A stretch of 64,000 nucleotides of DNA from Streptomyces althioticus (GTDB lineage: Bacteria > Actinomycetota > Actinomycetes > Streptomycetales > Streptomycetaceae): positions 558,001-622,000 of the forward strand of contig BMSW01000001.1 of NCBI GenBank assembly GCA_014649355.1, written 5' to 3'. The position numbers and the translations under genes are program-made. The first letter of the stretch is position 1. Each line of letters begins with the position of its first letter. The notes under the pieces were generated by a model, which was not told the DNA's origin, made no database searches, and saw only the letters and a program-made list of their open reading frames with translations. Positions 44,277 to 55,733 of this stretch are shown here, in pieces.

Positions 44277-45182
44277 GTGACCACGCTTGCGCTCGGCCCC
44301 GAGTGGCTGAGCCCGGACTACCTCATCGAGACCTTCAGCCTCCCCGGCATCCTGCTGATCGTCTTCGCGGAATCCGGACTCTTCGCGTTCCTGCCCGGCG
44401 ACTCCCTGCTGTTCACGGCGGGCCTGTTCGTGGCCGAGGGCACCTACATCAGCCAGCCGCTGTGGCTGGTCTGCACGTTGATCGTGCTCGCCGCCGTGAT
44501 CGGCGACCAGGTCGGCTACATGATCGGGAAGTTCTTCGGGCCCCGCCTGTTCAGCCGGCCCAACTCCAAGCTCTTCAAGCAGGAGAACCTGGAGAAGGCC
44601 CACGAGTTCATGGAGAAGTACGGGCCCAAGGCGATCGTCCTGGCCCGCTTCGTGCCCATCGTGCGGACCTTCGCGCCCATCGTGGCCGGCGCCGGCCGGA
44701 TGAAGTACCGCACGTTCCTCACGTACAACGTCATCGGCGGCATCGCCTGGGGCACGGGCGTCACCCTCGCCGGTTACTGGCTAGGCCAGATCTCCTTCAT
44801 CAAGGAGAACGTCGAGGCGATCCTCGTCCTGATCGTCTTCGTCTCCGTGGTGCCGATCCTCGTCGAGTACCTGCGGGAGCGCGGCAAGAAGAAGCGCGCC
44901 GCCGCCGAGGCCCCGGCCGCGCAGCAGCACCCGCAGCCGCAGGTCATGGACGACGCCACCACCCAGCTGCGCCGCATCACCCCGGCCGCCGCGCCCCAGC
45001 AGCCCCGCCCGCAGCAGTACGGCGGCCAGGGCGGCTACCCGCAGCAGCAGCCCCACCAGCCCTACGGCGGCCACCCGAACGGCAATCCGAACGGATACCC
45101 GCAGCAGCAGCCCCGCCGGCAGCCGTACGGCAACGACCAGCAGCAGTACAACCAGCAGCAGCCGTACAACGGCGGCTACTGA
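44277..45182 (+). CDS. DedA-family membrane protein with Gln/Pro/Tyr-rich tail
   Basis: The 301-residue protein starts at GTG 44277 (GGAG 11 bases upstream). Residues about 1-205 are a DedA domain with the family signatures FAESGLFAFLPGDSLLF, GDQVGYMIGKFFGPR and VLARFVPIVRTFAPIVAGAGRM, and about five membrane segments. DedA proteins act in lipid-carrier or phospholipid recycling. After a basic RGKKKRAA stretch, the last 80 residues are low-complexity, rich in Gln, Pro, Tyr, Gly and Asn (GGYPQQQPHQPYGG). That tail is probably disordered and cytoplasmic, and is an addition to the usual family length of about 200-220. Confidence 0.92.
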   Translation: MTTLALGPEWLSPDYLIETFSLPGILLIVFAESGLFAFLPGDSLLFTAGLFVAEGTYISQPLWLVCTLIVLAAVIGDQVGYMIGKFFGPRLFSRPNSKLFKQENLEKAHEFMEKYGPKAIVLARFVPIVRTFAPIVAGAGRMKYRTFLTYNVIGGIAWGTGVTLAGYWLGQISFIKENVEAILVLIVFVSVVPILVEYLRERGKKKRAAAEAPAAQQHPQPQVMDDATTQLRRITPAAAPQQPRPQQYGGQGGYPQQQPHQPYGGHPNGNPNGYPQQQPRRQPYGNDQQQYNQQQPYNGGY

Positions 45183-45215
45183 GCAATCCCTGCCGGGCGG
45201 CGGGCGGTGCGCGGG

Positions 45216-46910
45216 TCAGAAACCCCGCGTCCGCTTCGCCGCCCGTCGCTTCTCCGCCGAGCCGATCCGCAGGAACAGCCGGGAGATCTCCGAACCGAGG
45301 TTCACCCCGATCGCGATGGCCATCGCCAGCGCCACCGCCTTGGTGAGCGACGTCAGACCCGAGTCGACCTCGTTCTGCGCGATGCCCAGCAGACCGAAGT
45401 ACGTGGCCGAACCGGGCAGCAGCGGCCCGATCGCGGCCGTCGTGTACGGCAGCGCCGACGCGAACCGGTAGCGGGCCAGCAGCTGCCCGAACAGGCCGAC
45501 CACACCGGCCGCCACCGCCGTCGACGCCACCGGCGAGATGTCACCCGCGTCGTGCATCGCCCCGTACACCACCCAGGCGACCCCGCCGTTCAGCGTCACC
45601 ATCAGCACGGTGGACCGCTCCTGCTGGAGCAGCACCGCGAAGGCGAGCGACAGGCCCAGGGACGCGGCGATCTGGAGCACCGGCTGCGGGTCCGACCCGC
45701 CGAGCGCCGCGTCCGGCACCAGATTGGCGCCCAGCTGCACGCCGAAGTACAGCACCGTCAGCACGCCGATCACGATGCCGACGAAGAAGTACAGCACCTC
45801 CAGCAGACGCGCCGACGCCGTGATGTAGAAGCCGGTCAGACCGTCCTGCACGCCCGCCACCAGTGCCCGTCCGGGCAGCAGCGCGAACAGCCCACCGGTG
45901 ATCACCGCGGACGCCTTCACGTCCGCGTGCGCCAGGGTCAGCGCCACCCCGATCGCGGCCGGCGGCGTCGCGGCCACCGTGAACTGGTAGAACTCCGGCA
46001 GCCCGCGCCCGGCGCACAGCCAGGCCAGCCGGTCGCCGAGCATGGCGCCGACCGCCGCCGCGACGAACACCAGCAGACCACCGCCGACCAGCACCGAGGC
46101 GGATCCGGCGAGCAGCCCGCTCGCGGCCGTCAGCGCCCAGCCCGGATAGGGGTGCCGGTTACGGCGCATCTCCGCCAGCCGCCGGTACGCCTCCTCCAGG
46201 GACACCTGGGTCTCGTCGTCGCTGAGGTCGTCCACCAGCTGGTAGACGGCCGCCAGCCGGGTGTAGTCGGGGCTGCGGCGGCGCACCGTGCGGGAGGCCG
46301 TCACCGGGTCGTCGACCAGGGACGGCTGGTAGGAGACGGCGAGCAGGGTGAACGTGACGTTGGGCTCGCAGCGGTCCAGGCCGTAGGAGCGGCACACGGC
46401 GAACATCGCCGCCTCCACGTCCTCGGCGCCCTCGCCGCCGGCCAGCAGCAGCTCCCCGATACGCAGGCTCAGGTCGAGCACGCGCGGCACGGCCGGGCCG
46501 GAGTCGTCGTGCCGCTGCACCGGCTCCGGGGCGGGGCGCTCGGTCACCGGCATGCGCAGCATCGTGCGCATCCGGTCCTGCCAGGGCACGTCCTTGGTCA
46601 GCCGGACCAGCGGGACGCCGGCCGGCGGGGTGAACGTGGCATGCCGGGCGCTGTACGTCCTCGGCGTGCTGAACGCCGAGCCCTCCGGCTCGGGCTGCGG
46701 GGGCGGGGCGACGTCCAGACCGTCCGGAAGGGCGAATTCCGAGGTGGTCTCGGACTCCTGTCCGGGCTTCTGCACGGCCAGCCCGTCCGGCAGGGCGAAC
46801 TCGGACGTCGTCGACGACTCGTTGTCGGCGGTCGCCGCGAGACCGGAAGGGGGTACGAAGGCGTTCCTCGCTTCGTCCGACTGCGGCTTGCGGTCCTCCG
46901 CGTCCGTCAC
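45216..46910 (-). CDS. Threonine/serine exporter family (ThrE-like) membrane protein
   Basis: I start it at GTG 46910, where GGAGAGAAAGG precedes (a GTG 27 bases upstream is possible), giving 564 residues. The N-terminal 130 residues are acidic, probably disordered, and contain two copies of TTSEFALPDGL. The ThrE fold follows: a first domain (DLSLRIGELLLAGGEGAEDVEAAM...) and about ten membrane helices forming the DUF1212/DUF3815-like halves, ending in a basic KRRAAKRTRGF. ThrE exports threonine and serine in corynebacteria, but the substrate here is not proven. It converges on dedA with only 33 bases between. Confidence 0.88.
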   Translation of the reverse strand: MTDAEDRKPQSDEARNAFVPPSGLAATADNESSTTSEFALPDGLAVQKPGQESETTSEFALPDGLDVAPPPQPEPEGSAFSTPRTYSARHATFTPPAGVPLVRLTKDVPWQDRMRTMLRMPVTERPAPEPVQRHDDSGPAVPRVLDLSLRIGELLLAGGEGAEDVEAAMFAVCRSYGLDRCEPNVTFTLLAVSYQPSLVDDPVTASRTVRRRSPDYTRLAAVYQLVDDLSDDETQVSLEEAYRRLAEMRRNRHPYPGWALTAASGLLAGSASVLVGGGLLVFVAAAVGAMLGDRLAWLCAGRGLPEFYQFTVAATPPAAIGVALTLAHADVKASAVITGGLFALLPGRALVAGVQDGLTGFYITASARLLEVLYFFVGIVIGVLTVLYFGVQLGANLVPDAALGGSDPQPVLQIAASLGLSLAFAVLLQQERSTVLMVTLNGGVAWVVYGAMHDAGDISPVASTAVAAGVVGLFGQLLARYRFASALPYTTAAIGPLLPGSATYFGLLGIAQNEVDSGLTSLTKAVALAMAIAIGVNLGSEISRLFLRIGSAEKRRAAKRTRGF

Positions 46911-46983
46911 GTGCCTTTCTCTCCCTGCTGACGACACCGTCCTTCAGTGTGCCCTCTGCCCCGCCAGTATGCGCACGCAGCGC

Positions 46984-47021
46984 GACGACGGGCCGCACGC
47001 GTCGGCGTGCGGCCCGTCGTC
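46984..47021 (-). terminator. ppa terminator
   Basis: GACGACGGGCCGCACGC (46984-47000) pairs perfectly over 17 bases with 47005-47021 around GTCG. On the reverse strand it follows ppa and precedes the ThrE-like gene. Confidence 0.92.
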
Positions 47022-47041
47022 ACGTCCCGTGGTGCGGGGGC

Positions 47042-47533
47042 TCAGTGGCCGCCCTGGTCCTTGAAGCGCTTGTAGGACCGCTCGATCTCCGCCTCGGCGT
47101 CCACCCGGCCGACCCAGTCGGCGCCCTCGACGGACTTGCCCGGCTCCAGGTCCTTGTAGACCTCGAAGAAGTGCTGGATCTCCAGGCGGTCGAACTCCGA
47201 CACGTGGTGGATGTCGCGCAGGTGCTCCACGCGCGGGTCCGTCGACGGGACGCACAGCAGCTTGTCGTCGCCGCCGGCCTCGTCCGTCATGCGGAACATG
47301 CCGATGGCGCGGCAGCGGATCAGGCAGCCCGGGAACGTCGGCTCGTCCAGGATGACCAGCGCGTCCAGCGGGTCGCCGTCCTCGCCGAGGGTGTTCTCGA
47401 CGAAGCCGTAGTCGGTCGGGTAGGCGGTCGAGGTGAAGAGCCGACGGTCCAGGCGGATCCGACCCGTCTCGTGGTCCACCTCGTACTTGTTCCGCGAACC
47501 CTTCGGGATCTCGATCGTGACGTCGAACTCCAC
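47042..47533 (-). CDS. ppa: Inorganic pyrophosphatase (family I)
   Basis: I use GTG 47533, with GGAGGAG just upstream, giving 163 residues starting [20 protein letters not shown], the normal N-terminus. Upstream in-frame ATGs at 47557 and 47548 would add residues not seen in the family. The metal-binding motif DGDPLDALV and other active-site residues ([21 protein letters not shown]) are intact. It hydrolyses pyrophosphate from biosynthesis and is likely essential. It is divergent from dacB, leaving an 79-base shared control region. Confidence 0.97.
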   Translation of the reverse strand: MEFDVTIEIPKGSRNKYEVDHETGRIRLDRRLFTSTAYPTDYGFVENTLGEDGDPLDALVILDEPTFPGCLIRCRAIGMFRMTDEAGGDDKLLCVPSTDPRVEHLRDIHHVSEFDRLEIQHFFEVYKDLEPGKSVEGADWVGRVDAEAEIERSYKRFKDQGGH

Positions 47534-47612
47534 CGGACGCTCCTCCATGATCAGCACATCGTTCTGGTGGTTAAGTGTCCCTCACGCAGGTGTGTGATCG
47601 CGAAAGGGGCTG

Positions 47613-49214
47613 GTGGTCGTGCCAGAGCTGAGGCCTTGGCGGGCCGCGGGACCGCACGTCGTGCGGATCGCGGACGCCGTACGACCGCGTCTGGCGCGGG
47701 TCGCCGCGGCCACCGGGCCGTGGTTCACCAGGGGACGCCGGCCGGGATCGCCGCAGGCCCCACGGGTCGCCCGGCCCGGAACCGGCTGGTACACCGCGAC
47801 CGCCGCCACCGCCGGTCTGGCGCTGGCCGCGGGAGTGGCGACCGCCGCCGGCCCCTGGGACTCCTCGGGTCAGCGTACGGCCGAGCGGCACCGGGCCGTG
47901 GCCCTGGAAGCCTCGCGTGGCACAGATCACGACGGATCCCGGGCGCGCGCCGGCACCCCGCCGCGCGGACCGCAGGCCGCCCCGCCCGCCCCGTCCGTGC
48001 TCACAGGCCTCGGCGGCACCGCCACCGCCGCCCGTTCGGCGCCCGCCGGGAAGGCCCTCGCCGCCGTCCTCGACCCGCTGCTGAAGGACCCGGTGCTGGG
48101 CCGCCGCTCCGCCGCCGTGGTGGACGCGGCGACCGGCCGCCGCCTCTACGGCGCGGACTCCGGGAACGCGCTCACCCCCGCCTCCACCACGAAGATCGCC
48201 ACCGCGGTCGCCGCGCTGTCCGCGCTGGGCCCCGACCACCGGCTCACCACCCGTACGGTCTACGAGCCCGACACCGAGGAGGTCGTGCTGGTCGGCGGCG
48301 GCGATCCCACGCTCACCGCCCGCAAGAACGCCAAGGGGGCCGCGAGCCTGCGCGACCTGGCCGCCCGCACGGCGGCCGCCCTCGCCAAGCGGGGCGTGCG
48401 CAAGGTGACGCTGTCGTACGACACGACCCTCTACAAGGGCGACACGGCCCACCCGATCGGGCGGGGCAACGAGAACCTCGCCGCCGTCACCCCCCTGATG
48501 GCCGACGAGGGCCGCACCGACGACTCCTCCAGCGGACCCGTCAAGCGTGTCGCCGACCCCGCGGCGGAGGCCGCCCGGACGTTCGGCGACCTGCTGAAGG
48601 AGCACGGGATCACGGCCACGCCGCCCGGTCCGTCGAAGTCGACCACGCGCGCCACCACCCTGGCGGCGGTCTCCTCGCCGCCGCTCTCCTCGCTCGTCGA
48701 GCGCATGCTGACCAACAGCGACAACGACATCGCCGAGGCGCTCGCCCGGCACACCGCCGTGGCCACCGGCAAGCGGGCCGACTTCGCCGGCGCGGGGGCG
48801 GCGGTCACCGCCCGTCTGAAGGCGCTGAAGCTGCCCGTGAAGGGCGTCGTGATCAAGGACGGCAGCGGACTGGACCGGGGCGGGCGGCTCACGGCGGACC
48901 TGCTGACCGCCCTCCTCGTCAAGGCGGGCGACCCCGCCCACCCGGAACTGCGCTCCGCCCTCACGGGCCTCCCCGTCGCCGGCTTCACCGGCACGCTGTC
49001 CGGCCGCTACGCGGACGGGGCGGCGGGCCTGGTCCGCGCCAAGACCGGCACGCTGACGGGAGTCAACACGCTCGCCGGCACGGTCGTGGACCGCGACGGC
49101 CGCCTGCTGGCGTTCGCGTTCCTCGCGAACGACACGGCGGGGGCGGAGGCGGCCCAGTCCACCTTGGACAAGGCCGCGACAGCCTTGGCGACGTGCGGTT
49201 GCCGGACGCGGTAG
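47613..49214 (+). CDS. dacB: D-alanyl-D-alanine carboxypeptidase/endopeptidase (PBP4 type)
   Basis: The 533-residue protein starts at GTG 47613 (GTG 47619 equally possible; GGGG upstream). One membrane anchor or signal helix lies at about 55-75 (WYTATAATAGLALAAGVATAAG) after a long basic N-terminus. The penicillin-binding domain has SxxK at Ser191-Lys194 (PASTTKIATA), SDN in LTNSDNDIAEAL, and KTG in RAKTGTLTG. It trims or cleaves peptidoglycan stem peptides outside the membrane. A Pro/Ala-rich linker (GTPPRGPQAAPPAPS) separates anchor and enzyme. Confidence 0.94.
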   Translation: MVVPELRPWRAAGPHVVRIADAVRPRLARVAAATGPWFTRGRRPGSPQAPRVARPGTGWYTATAATAGLALAAGVATAAGPWDSSGQRTAERHRAVALEASRGTDHDGSRARAGTPPRGPQAAPPAPSVLTGLGGTATAARSAPAGKALAAVLDPLLKDPVLGRRSAAVVDAATGRRLYGADSGNALTPASTTKIATAVAALSALGPDHRLTTRTVYEPDTEEVVLVGGGDPTLTARKNAKGAASLRDLAARTAAALAKRGVRKVTLSYDTTLYKGDTAHPIGRGNENLAAVTPLMADEGRTDDSSSGPVKRVADPAAEAARTFGDLLKEHGITATPPGPSKSTTRATTLAAVSSPPLSSLVERMLTNSDNDIAEALARHTAVATGKRADFAGAGAAVTARLKALKLPVKGVVIKDGSGLDRGGRLTADLLTALLVKAGDPAHPELRSALTGLPVAGFTGTLSGRYADGAAGLVRAKTGTLTGVNTLAGTVVDRDGRLLAFAFLANDTAGAEAAQSTLDKAATALATCGCRTR

Positions 49215-49370
49215 GGGACTTCCGGGACGCGGTACGACGACGCCCTCCGTGGGCGTGGGGAGGCCGCACCCCTCCGGGCTGCGTGACAGCAACGCCCCTC
49301 CCGGGGCGCGGGCGGCGTCTTGTGCGGGGCTTGGCGGTGCCCTGTGAGGGGCGTGGACGAAGACGCCCCA

Positions 49371-49551
49371 CAGGGGCGCGGGGAACTGCGCGAAGGGGGT
49401 CCGGGGGCGAAGCCCCCGAAATGGGCGGGGGAGTCTCCCTCACCTCTGCAGCGTGCGGCTGCACCGGCACACCTGGACGTGCGGCGTCCTGCCCCCCGTC
49501 TTCGGGGGCTCCGCCCCCGGACCCCCGTTCGCGCAGTTCCCCGCGCCCCTG
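49371..49551. repeat. Long inverted repeat with hairpin-forming arms
   Basis: The arm at 49371-49420 (starts CAGGGGCGCGGGGAACTGCG) is nearly the reverse complement of 49501-49551 (starts TTCGGGGGCTCCGCCCCCGG), with an 80-nt loop. Each arm also folds alone (GGGGGCGAAGCCCCC; GGGGGCTCCGCCCCC). The core is shared with the repeat at 598-667. Confidence 0.85.
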
Positions 49552-49608
49552 AGGGCGCACTTCCCCGCGCCCCTGAGGGCGCAGTCCCCCGCGCGCGTGA
49601 GCGCGAAG
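49537..49608. repeat. 24-bp palindromic tandem repeats
   Basis: Units start at 49537, 49561 and 49585 with period 24. The first two differ only in the last base and contain the dyad GCGCCCCTGAGGGCGC. The third is degenerate (GCGCGCGTGAGCGCG), and a partial fourth follows at 49609. Confidence 0.85.
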
Positions 49609-49691
49609 CCCCCGCGCCCCTGTCAGGGCGCCGTACAGCCGCAGGCTGTGAGGATCTGCCCGTTTCCCCACCCCTCACGTACCGTTGACAC

Positions 49692-50825
49692 ATGACGAGC
49701 ATCGGTGGTGCTGCCTCATCCGGCATGGTCGACTGGAACCTCGCGGTCGCGACCGCGACCAGGCTCATGCGGCCGGGCCCCGACGTGAGCCGGGACGAGG
49801 CCCGCGCCGTCGTCGCGGAGCTCCGCCGCCACGCGCGGTCCGCGGAGGAACACGTCCGCGGCTTCACGAACCTCGGCACGCCCGAGACCCATGACACGCC
49901 CCTCCTCGTGGTGGACCGCCCCGGCTGGGTGCGGGCCAACGTCGCCGGCTTCCGCGAACTGCTCAAACCCCTGCTCGACAAGATGCAGGAACGACGCGGC
50001 ACGAGCCCCGGCAACGTGATGATGGGGGCCGTCGGCGGCAAGGTCACCGGCGTGGAGCTGGGGATGCTGCTGTCGTTCCTGGCCTCCCGCGTCCTCGGCC
50101 AGTACGAGACGTTCGCCCCCGCCACCCGGGACCTCCCGGCCGGCGCCAACGGCGGCGGACGGCTGCTGCTGGTCGCCCCCAACATCGTCCACGTGGAGCG
50201 CGAACTCGACGTGGAACCGCACGACTTCCGGCTGTGGGTGACGCTCCACGAGGAGACGCACCGCACCCAGTTCACGGCCGTGCCCTGGCTGCGGGACCAC
50301 CTCGAGGGCGAGATCCAGGCGTTCCTGGCCGAGACCGACGTCGACCCGACGACCGTGCTGGAGCGGGTGCGCGAGGCCGCGCAGTCCCTGGTCGGCGGGC
50401 GTCCCGAGGGCGAGGAGGGCGACGAGGGGCGCTCCCTGGTGGAGATCGTGCAGACCCCCGCCCAGCGGGAGATCCTCGGCCGGCTCACCGCCGTGATGTC
50501 GCTGCTGGAGGGCCACGCCGACTACGTCATGGACGGCGTGGGCCCCGAGGTCGTGCCGAGCGTCGCGGAGATCCGCGAGAAGTTCCAGCAGCGCCGCGCC
50601 AAGGGCGCCTCCCGCCTGGACATGGCGCTGCGCAAGCTGCTCGGCCTGGACGCCAAGCTCCGGCAGTACCGCGACGGCGAGCGCTTCGTCCGCGCGGTCG
50701 TCGACGAGGTCGGCATGGAGGGCTTCAACCGGGTGTGGACGTCGCCGAACACCCTCCCCACCAAGGCGGAGATCGGCAAACCGGCGGACTGGATCACGCG
50801 GGTGCACCGCAAACCGGAGGCATAG
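49692..50825 (+). CDS. Zinc-dependent metalloprotease-like protein (DUF2342)
   Basis: The 377-residue protein carries the zinc signature HEETH at 186-190 (LWVTLHEETHRTQF) and a later EGHADYVMD that supplies a third ligand, as in the DUF2342 family, sometimes labelled F420-biosynthesis-associated. The N-terminal region WNLAVATATRLMRPGPDVSRDEA and C-terminal KLLGLDAKLRQYRDGERFV...VGMEGFNRVW are typical. It sits directly upstream of tilS and hpt in this gene order, as in other actinobacteria. The substrate is unknown. There is no signal peptide, so it is probably cytoplasmic. Confidence 0.9.
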   Translation: MTSIGGAASSGMVDWNLAVATATRLMRPGPDVSRDEARAVVAELRRHARSAEEHVRGFTNLGTPETHDTPLLVVDRPGWVRANVAGFRELLKPLLDKMQERRGTSPGNVMMGAVGGKVTGVELGMLLSFLASRVLGQYETFAPATRDLPAGANGGGRLLLVAPNIVHVERELDVEPHDFRLWVTLHEETHRTQFTAVPWLRDHLEGEIQAFLAETDVDPTTVLERVREAAQSLVGGRPEGEEGDEGRSLVEIVQTPAQREILGRLTAVMSLLEGHADYVMDGVGPEVVPSVAEIREKFQQRRAKGASRLDMALRKLLGLDAKLRQYRDGERFVRAVVDEVGMEGFNRVWTSPNTLPTKAEIGKPADWITRVHRKPEA

Positions 50826-51018
50826 GCGCCGAGCCCCTGTCGCGCGGGCGTCCGGGCGGTGGCAGACGGACGCCCCGCCAATCACCCGTCCGAGGGACCG
50901 TAGGCATGGGGCAGGCGTGCAATGCTCGGGGAACGGCCCGGTTCTGTCACCATCTACACACTCTGCGTGACCGACTCCCGGGCCCAACCCCCCGGACATC
51001 ATCAGAAGGGAACCGGAC

Positions 51019-52047
51019 ATGGGTCCCCATCCTGCGGTCGCGGCGATACGCCTGGCGGTCCGCCGCGTCCTGAACGACATCCTCGCCGAACACGGCCGGA
51101 CGCCCGGCCGCCTCACGCCCGACGAGCGGTCCTCCTCCCCGCTCGTGCTCGTGGCCTGCTCCGGCGGCGCCGACTCCATGGCGCTCGCCTCCGCCCTCGC
51201 CTTCGAAGCCCCCCGCGCCGGTCTGCGCGCCGGCGGCGTCACCGTCGACCACGGCCTCCAGCCGGGCTCCGGCCCGCGCGCCGTCGAGGTCGCCTCCCGG
51301 CTGCGCGAACTCGGCCTGGACCCCGTCGAGTCGGTCGCCGTCACCGTCGGCCGCGACGGAGGCCCCGAGGCCGCCGCCCGGGACGCCCGCTACGCCGCCC
51401 TCGACGCCGCCGTCGAGCGCCACCGCGCCGCCGCCGTCCTGCTCGGCCACACCCGCGACGACCAGGCCGAGACGGTGCTGCTCGGCCTCGCCCGCGGCTC
51501 CGGCATCCGCTCCCTGTCCGGCATGGCCGCGGTCTCGGGGGCCGACGGCCGTTACCGGCGCCCCTTCCTCCAGCTCGACCGCCAGACCGCCCGCAAGGCC
51601 TGCATGGTCCAGTCCCTGCCCGTCTGGGACGACCCGCACAACACCGACCCCGCCTACACCCGCTCCCGGCTGCGCCACGAGGGCCTGCCCGCCCTGGAGA
51701 AGGCCCTCGGCAAGGGCGTCGTCGAGGCCCTCGCCCGTACGGCCCAGCTCTCCCGTGACGACGCCGACGCCCTCGACGCCTGGGCCGGGAAGGCCGCGGC
51801 CGGCGTCCGCGACGACGACGGCCGCCTGGAGTGCGCCGCGCTGCACGACCTGCCGCCCGCCGTGCGCCGCCGCGTGCTGCGCCGGGCCGCCATCGACGCC
51901 GGCGCACCGGCCGGTTCGCTGTTCGCCCGCCACATCGAGGAGGTCGACCGGCTGATCACCGGCTGGCGCGGTCAGGGGGCCATCAATCTCCCCGGCCGGG
52001 TCGTCGCCCGCCGGCAGGGTGGCAGACTGGTGATTCGGCAGGGCTGA
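51019..52047 (+). CDS. tilS: tRNA(Ile)-lysidine synthetase
   Basis: The 342-residue enzyme attaches lysine to C34 of the tRNA-Ile that reads AUA. The PP-loop [11 protein letters not shown] lies at about 45-55, followed by [32 protein letters not shown] and [28 protein letters not shown]. The C-terminal part is short compared with E. coli TilS, as in other actinobacteria. It is followed by hpt after 68 bases, probably in one transcript with ftsH further on. Confidence 0.95.
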   Translation: MGPHPAVAAIRLAVRRVLNDILAEHGRTPGRLTPDERSSSPLVLVACSGGADSMALASALAFEAPRAGLRAGGVTVDHGLQPGSGPRAVEVASRLRELGLDPVESVAVTVGRDGGPEAAARDARYAALDAAVERHRAAAVLLGHTRDDQAETVLLGLARGSGIRSLSGMAAVSGADGRYRRPFLQLDRQTARKACMVQSLPVWDDPHNTDPAYTRSRLRHEGLPALEKALGKGVVEALARTAQLSRDDADALDAWAGKAAAGVRDDDGRLECAALHDLPPAVRRRVLRRAAIDAGAPAGSLFARHIEEVDRLITGWRGQGAINLPGRVVARRQGGRLVIRQG

Positions 52048-52115
52048 ATCCGGACCCCACCGACCGCCTCAGGTCGCGGGGCGGACCGGACCGGCCGGTG
52101 GGACGACCGAAAGTG

Positions 52116-52676
52116 ATGCGGGTGGACGCGAACGACATGGGTGCCGACCTCGAGAAGGTGCTCATCACCAAAGAAGAGATCGACGCCAAGCTGACGGAGC
52201 TGGCGGCGAAGATCGACGCGGAGTACGCGGGCAAGGACCTGCTGATCGTCGGCGTGCTCAAGGGCGCGGTGATGGTGATGGCCGACCTCGCCAGGGCGCT
52301 GTCCACCCCCGTCACGATGGACTGGATGGCCGTGTCCTCGTACGGGGCGGGCACGCAGTCCTCGGGCGTGGTGCGGATCCTCAAGGACCTCGACACGGAC
52401 ATCAAGGGCCGCCACGTCCTGATCGTCGAGGACATCATCGACTCCGGCCTGACGCTGTCGTGGCTGATCTCGAACCTCGGCTCGCGCGAGCCCGCCTCCC
52501 TCAAGGTGTGCACGCTGCTGCGCAAGCCCGAGGCCGCGAAGGTCGCCATCGACGTCGAATGGGTGGGTTTCGACATCCCCAACGAGTTCGTCGTGGGCTA
52601 CGGCCTCGACTACGCCGAGAAGTACCGCAACCTGCCGTTCGTCGGGACGCTCGCGCCCCACGTCTACGGCGGGTGA
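52116..52676 (+). CDS. hpt: Hypoxanthine(-guanine) phosphoribosyltransferase
   Basis: The 186-residue enzyme (start ATG 52116; ATG 52137 is an alternative) salvages hypoxanthine and guanine to IMP and GMP using PRPP. The PRPP-binding motif [15 protein letters not shown] is exact. [18 protein letters not shown] and the flexible-loop region [23 protein letters not shown] are also present. The order tilS-hpt-ftsH is conserved in many bacteria, and this operon fits that pattern. Confidence 0.96.
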   Translation: MRVDANDMGADLEKVLITKEEIDAKLTELAAKIDAEYAGKDLLIVGVLKGAVMVMADLARALSTPVTMDWMAVSSYGAGTQSSGVVRILKDLDTDIKGRHVLIVEDIIDSGLTLSWLISNLGSREPASLKVCTLLRKPEAAKVAIDVEWVGFDIPNEFVVGYGLDYAEKYRNLPFVGTLAPHVYGG

Positions 52677-52864
52677 ACCGCGGCGGCCCCGGCCGCCGTA
52701 CGTGATCGGGAACCCCGGCGGGCTCCGCGGCGTTGGAGCAGGCGTGGACGCCATTGGCGGCTGTCCCTCGCAGCGTCGGGGGCCGATGCTGGGGTACCGT
52801 CCGAAGAACAGCCTTTATCAAACTCACTATGGCAGGAGGGACGGGGCGGCACCGCTCCGTATGG

Positions 52865-54904
<2,040 letters not shown>

Positions 54905-54940
54905 CACGAGGCCCTCGGAGCCCCTCAGGGCCCGGAATGG

Positions 54941-54983
54941 ATGCCGCGTCCCCCTGGTTCTAGCCTGGGGGACGCGGCATTTT
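54941..54983 (+). terminator. ftsH terminator
   Basis: ATGCCGCGTCCCCC (54941-54954) pairs perfectly over 14 bases with GGGGGACGCGGCAT (54967-54980), loop of 12 bases, followed by TTT. It is one of the few hairpins here with a short U-tract. Confidence 0.93.
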
Positions 54984-55043
54984 GCGTACCCGCAGTTCGA
55001 GACGCGTGCCCGTCACGCGTGCAGGCACAGGAACGAGGCACCC

Positions 55044-55649
55044 ATGACCGACCCCGTGACGCTGGACGGCATAGCCCCCATCGGTGAGTTCGATGAGAAG
55101 CGGGCCCGGAACGCCGTGCGCGAGCTGCTGATCGCGGTGGGCGAGGACCCGGACCGTGAGGGCCTGCAGGAGACTCCGGCGCGCGTGGCCCGTGCCTACC
55201 GGGAGATCTTCGCGGGCCTGTGGCAGAAGCCCGAGGACGTGCTGACGACGACGTTCGACCTCGGCCACGACGAGATGGTGCTGGTCAAGGACATCGAGGT
55301 GTACTCGACCTGCGAGCACCACCTGGTGCCGTTCCGGGGCGTGGCGCACGTCGGGTACATCCCGTCGACCAACGGGAAGATCACCGGCCTGTCCAAGCTG
55401 GCCCGCCTGGTGGACGTCTACGCGCGGCGCCCGCAGGTGCAGGAACGACTCACCACGCAGATCGCGGACTCCCTGATGGACATCCTGGAGCCGCGCGGGG
55501 TCATCGTGGTCGTGGAGTGCGAGCACATGTGCATGTCGATGCGGGGCATCCGCAAGCCCGGCGCCAAGACGATCACCTCGGCGGTGCGGGGCCAGCTGCG
55601 GGACGCGGCGACCCGCAACGAGGCGATGAGCCTGATCATGGCGCGCTGA
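55044..55649 (+). CDS. folE: GTP cyclohydrolase I
   Basis: The 201-residue enzyme makes 7,8-dihydroneopterin triphosphate from GTP, the first step of folate synthesis. Zinc ligands are in [13 protein letters not shown] and [12 protein letters not shown]. Other marks are [30 protein letters not shown] and [21 protein letters not shown]. It lies behind the ftsH terminator with its own start region, and converges on the DUF3180 gene. The other folate genes (folP, folB, folK) are encoded on the opposite strand within 3 kb. Confidence 0.97.
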   Translation: MTDPVTLDGIAPIGEFDEKRARNAVRELLIAVGEDPDREGLQETPARVARAYREIFAGLWQKPEDVLTTTFDLGHDEMVLVKDIEVYSTCEHHLVPFRGVAHVGYIPSTNGKITGLSKLARLVDVYARRPQVQERLTTQIADSLMDILEPRGVIVVVECEHMCMSMRGIRKPGAKTITSAVRGQLRDAATRNEAMSLIMAR

Positions 55650-55676
55650 GCCGCGATCACGGACACCGCGGTCACA

Positions 55677-55724
55677 GACGCGAGGAGGGGCACGGTCCGG
55701 ACGGACCGTGCCCCTCCTCGCGTC
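55677..55724. terminator. Very long perfect hairpin between folE and DUF3180 genes
   Basis: The arm at 55677-55699 (starts GACGCGAGGAGGGGCACGG) pairs without mismatch over 23 bases with 55702-55724. It is a bidirectional terminator between convergent genes. Confidence 0.95.
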
Positions 55725-55733
55725 TCGGGTGTC

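Larger units (their letters stand above)
49215..49691. other. Repeat-filled intergenic region between dacB and metalloprotease genes
   Basis: This 477-base stretch has no credible gene and is made almost wholly of GC-rich palindromes and short tandem repeats, listed separately (49371-49551 and 49537-49608). The last 50 bases leading to 49692 are less repetitive and should contain the next promoter. Confidence 0.75.

Noticed and set aside
49320..49690. Short open frames in the repeat region after dacB
   Set aside because: They consist of translated palindromes and tandem repeats with no independent coding signal.
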